Source of the DNA: Thermodesulfobacteriota bacterium
GTDB taxonomy: Bacteria > Desulfobacterota > QYQD01
DNA length: 6,267 nt
Direction: 5' to 3'
NCBI GenBank assembly: GCA_030017815.1
Contig: JASEGX010000140.1
Span: forward strand, 1-6,267
The stretch's first letter is position 1. Each line of letters starts with the position of its first letter. This document shows, in pieces, positions 6,063 to 6,267 of the stretch. The notes below the pieces were generated by a model. That model had not been told where the DNA came from. It ran no database searches and worked only from the letters and a program-made list of their open reading frames with translations. The translations under genes and the position numbers were made by a program.

Positions 6063-6267
6063 CTAAAGACCTTGCATGACAATCGTAGTGACATAATCTA
6101 TAACCTCATCCTCAGTGCATACCCCTCTTTCAATCAGCATTGCACCATATTCTGCCATGCCCATTATAAAATAACCGGTTATTATGCTGTCCGTTCTCTT
6201 ATTAATGTTGCTGCTTCTTTTGAAACTTTCATAATCATTGCTAATGGGGTTGATCATCTGGCTTAAG
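6063..6267 (-). CDS. Probable TetR-family transcriptional regulator, C-terminal 67 residues
   Basis: The frame is open from the window edge to the TAG at 6065-6063, so the methionine at 6257 need not be the true start. The visible part is helical: ITGYFIMGMAEYGAMLIERG followed by an acidic linker and EVIDYVTTIVMQGL. This is the usual shape of the last two helices of TetR-family ligand-binding domains, which often end in a leucine-rich helix finishing with G-L. The DNA-binding domain is outside the window, so the family call rests on this tail alone. It is codirectional with, and 251 nt upstream of, the catabolic operon. That fits a local repressor responding to a CoA ester or the free acid, but this is inferred from position. 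The end of another small helical protein is possible. Confidence 0.6.
   Translation of the reverse strand, partial: LSQMINPISNDYESFKRSSNINKRTDSIITGYFIMGMAEYGAMLIERGVCTEDEVIDYVTTIVMQGL

Noticed and set aside
6072..6266. Plus-strand open frame of 64 codons antisense to the regulator tail
   Set aside because: No recognisable features; the minus-strand frame has a TetR-like C-terminal pattern and is open to the window edge.

Overview
The window looks like part of a bacterial catabolic operon for a CoA-activated carboxylic acid. All seven genes I can support lie on the minus strand, so transcription runs from high to low coordinates. The protein style (AMP-forming ligase, acyl-CoA dehydrogenase, crotonase, Cys-less thiolase homologue plus DUF35 partner, strong Shine-Dalgarno sites, moderate GC in genes, very AT-rich intergenic DNA) suggests an anaerobic Desulfobacterota/Syntrophales-like organism. 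That placement is an impression from sequence style, not a database result. I see no RNA genes, CRISPR array, insertion sequence or prophage.

Layout, in order of transcription. 6267-6063 is the C-terminal end of a probable TetR-family regulator, cut by the window edge. 6062-5812 is a 251-nt AT-rich intergenic region (about 22% GC by hand count over 5881-6060). It holds a candidate promoter and two copies of an 18-bp repeat 110 bp apart. Then come six tightly packed genes with gaps of 2, 11, 12, 18 and 28 nt: a thiolase-superfamily protein (5811-4630), a DUF35 zinc-ribbon/OB-fold protein (4627-4214), an enoyl-CoA hydratase (4202-3375), an acyl-CoA dehydrogenase (3362-2199), an AMP-forming acyl-CoA ligase (2180-618), and the N-terminal 196 residues of an amidohydrolase_2-family protein (589-1, cut by the window edge).

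How they may work together. The ligase would activate an acid to its CoA ester, the dehydrogenase would make the 2,3-enoyl-CoA, and the hydratase would add water to give the 3-hydroxyacyl-CoA. A normal beta-oxidation set would next need a 3-hydroxyacyl-CoA dehydrogenase and a Cys-dependent thiolase. Here no such dehydrogenase is present, and the thiolase homologue has glycine at the nucleophilic Cys position and is paired with a DUF35 protein. This matches the logic of the steroid side-chain aldolase Ltp2-ChsH2(DUF35), which cleaves a 3-hydroxyacyl-CoA by retro-aldol chemistry. My main hypothesis is therefore an aldolytic (non-thiolytic) chain-shortening operon, followed by a decarboxylase-type or hydrolase-type amidohydrolase. 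The substrate cannot be read from the sequence.
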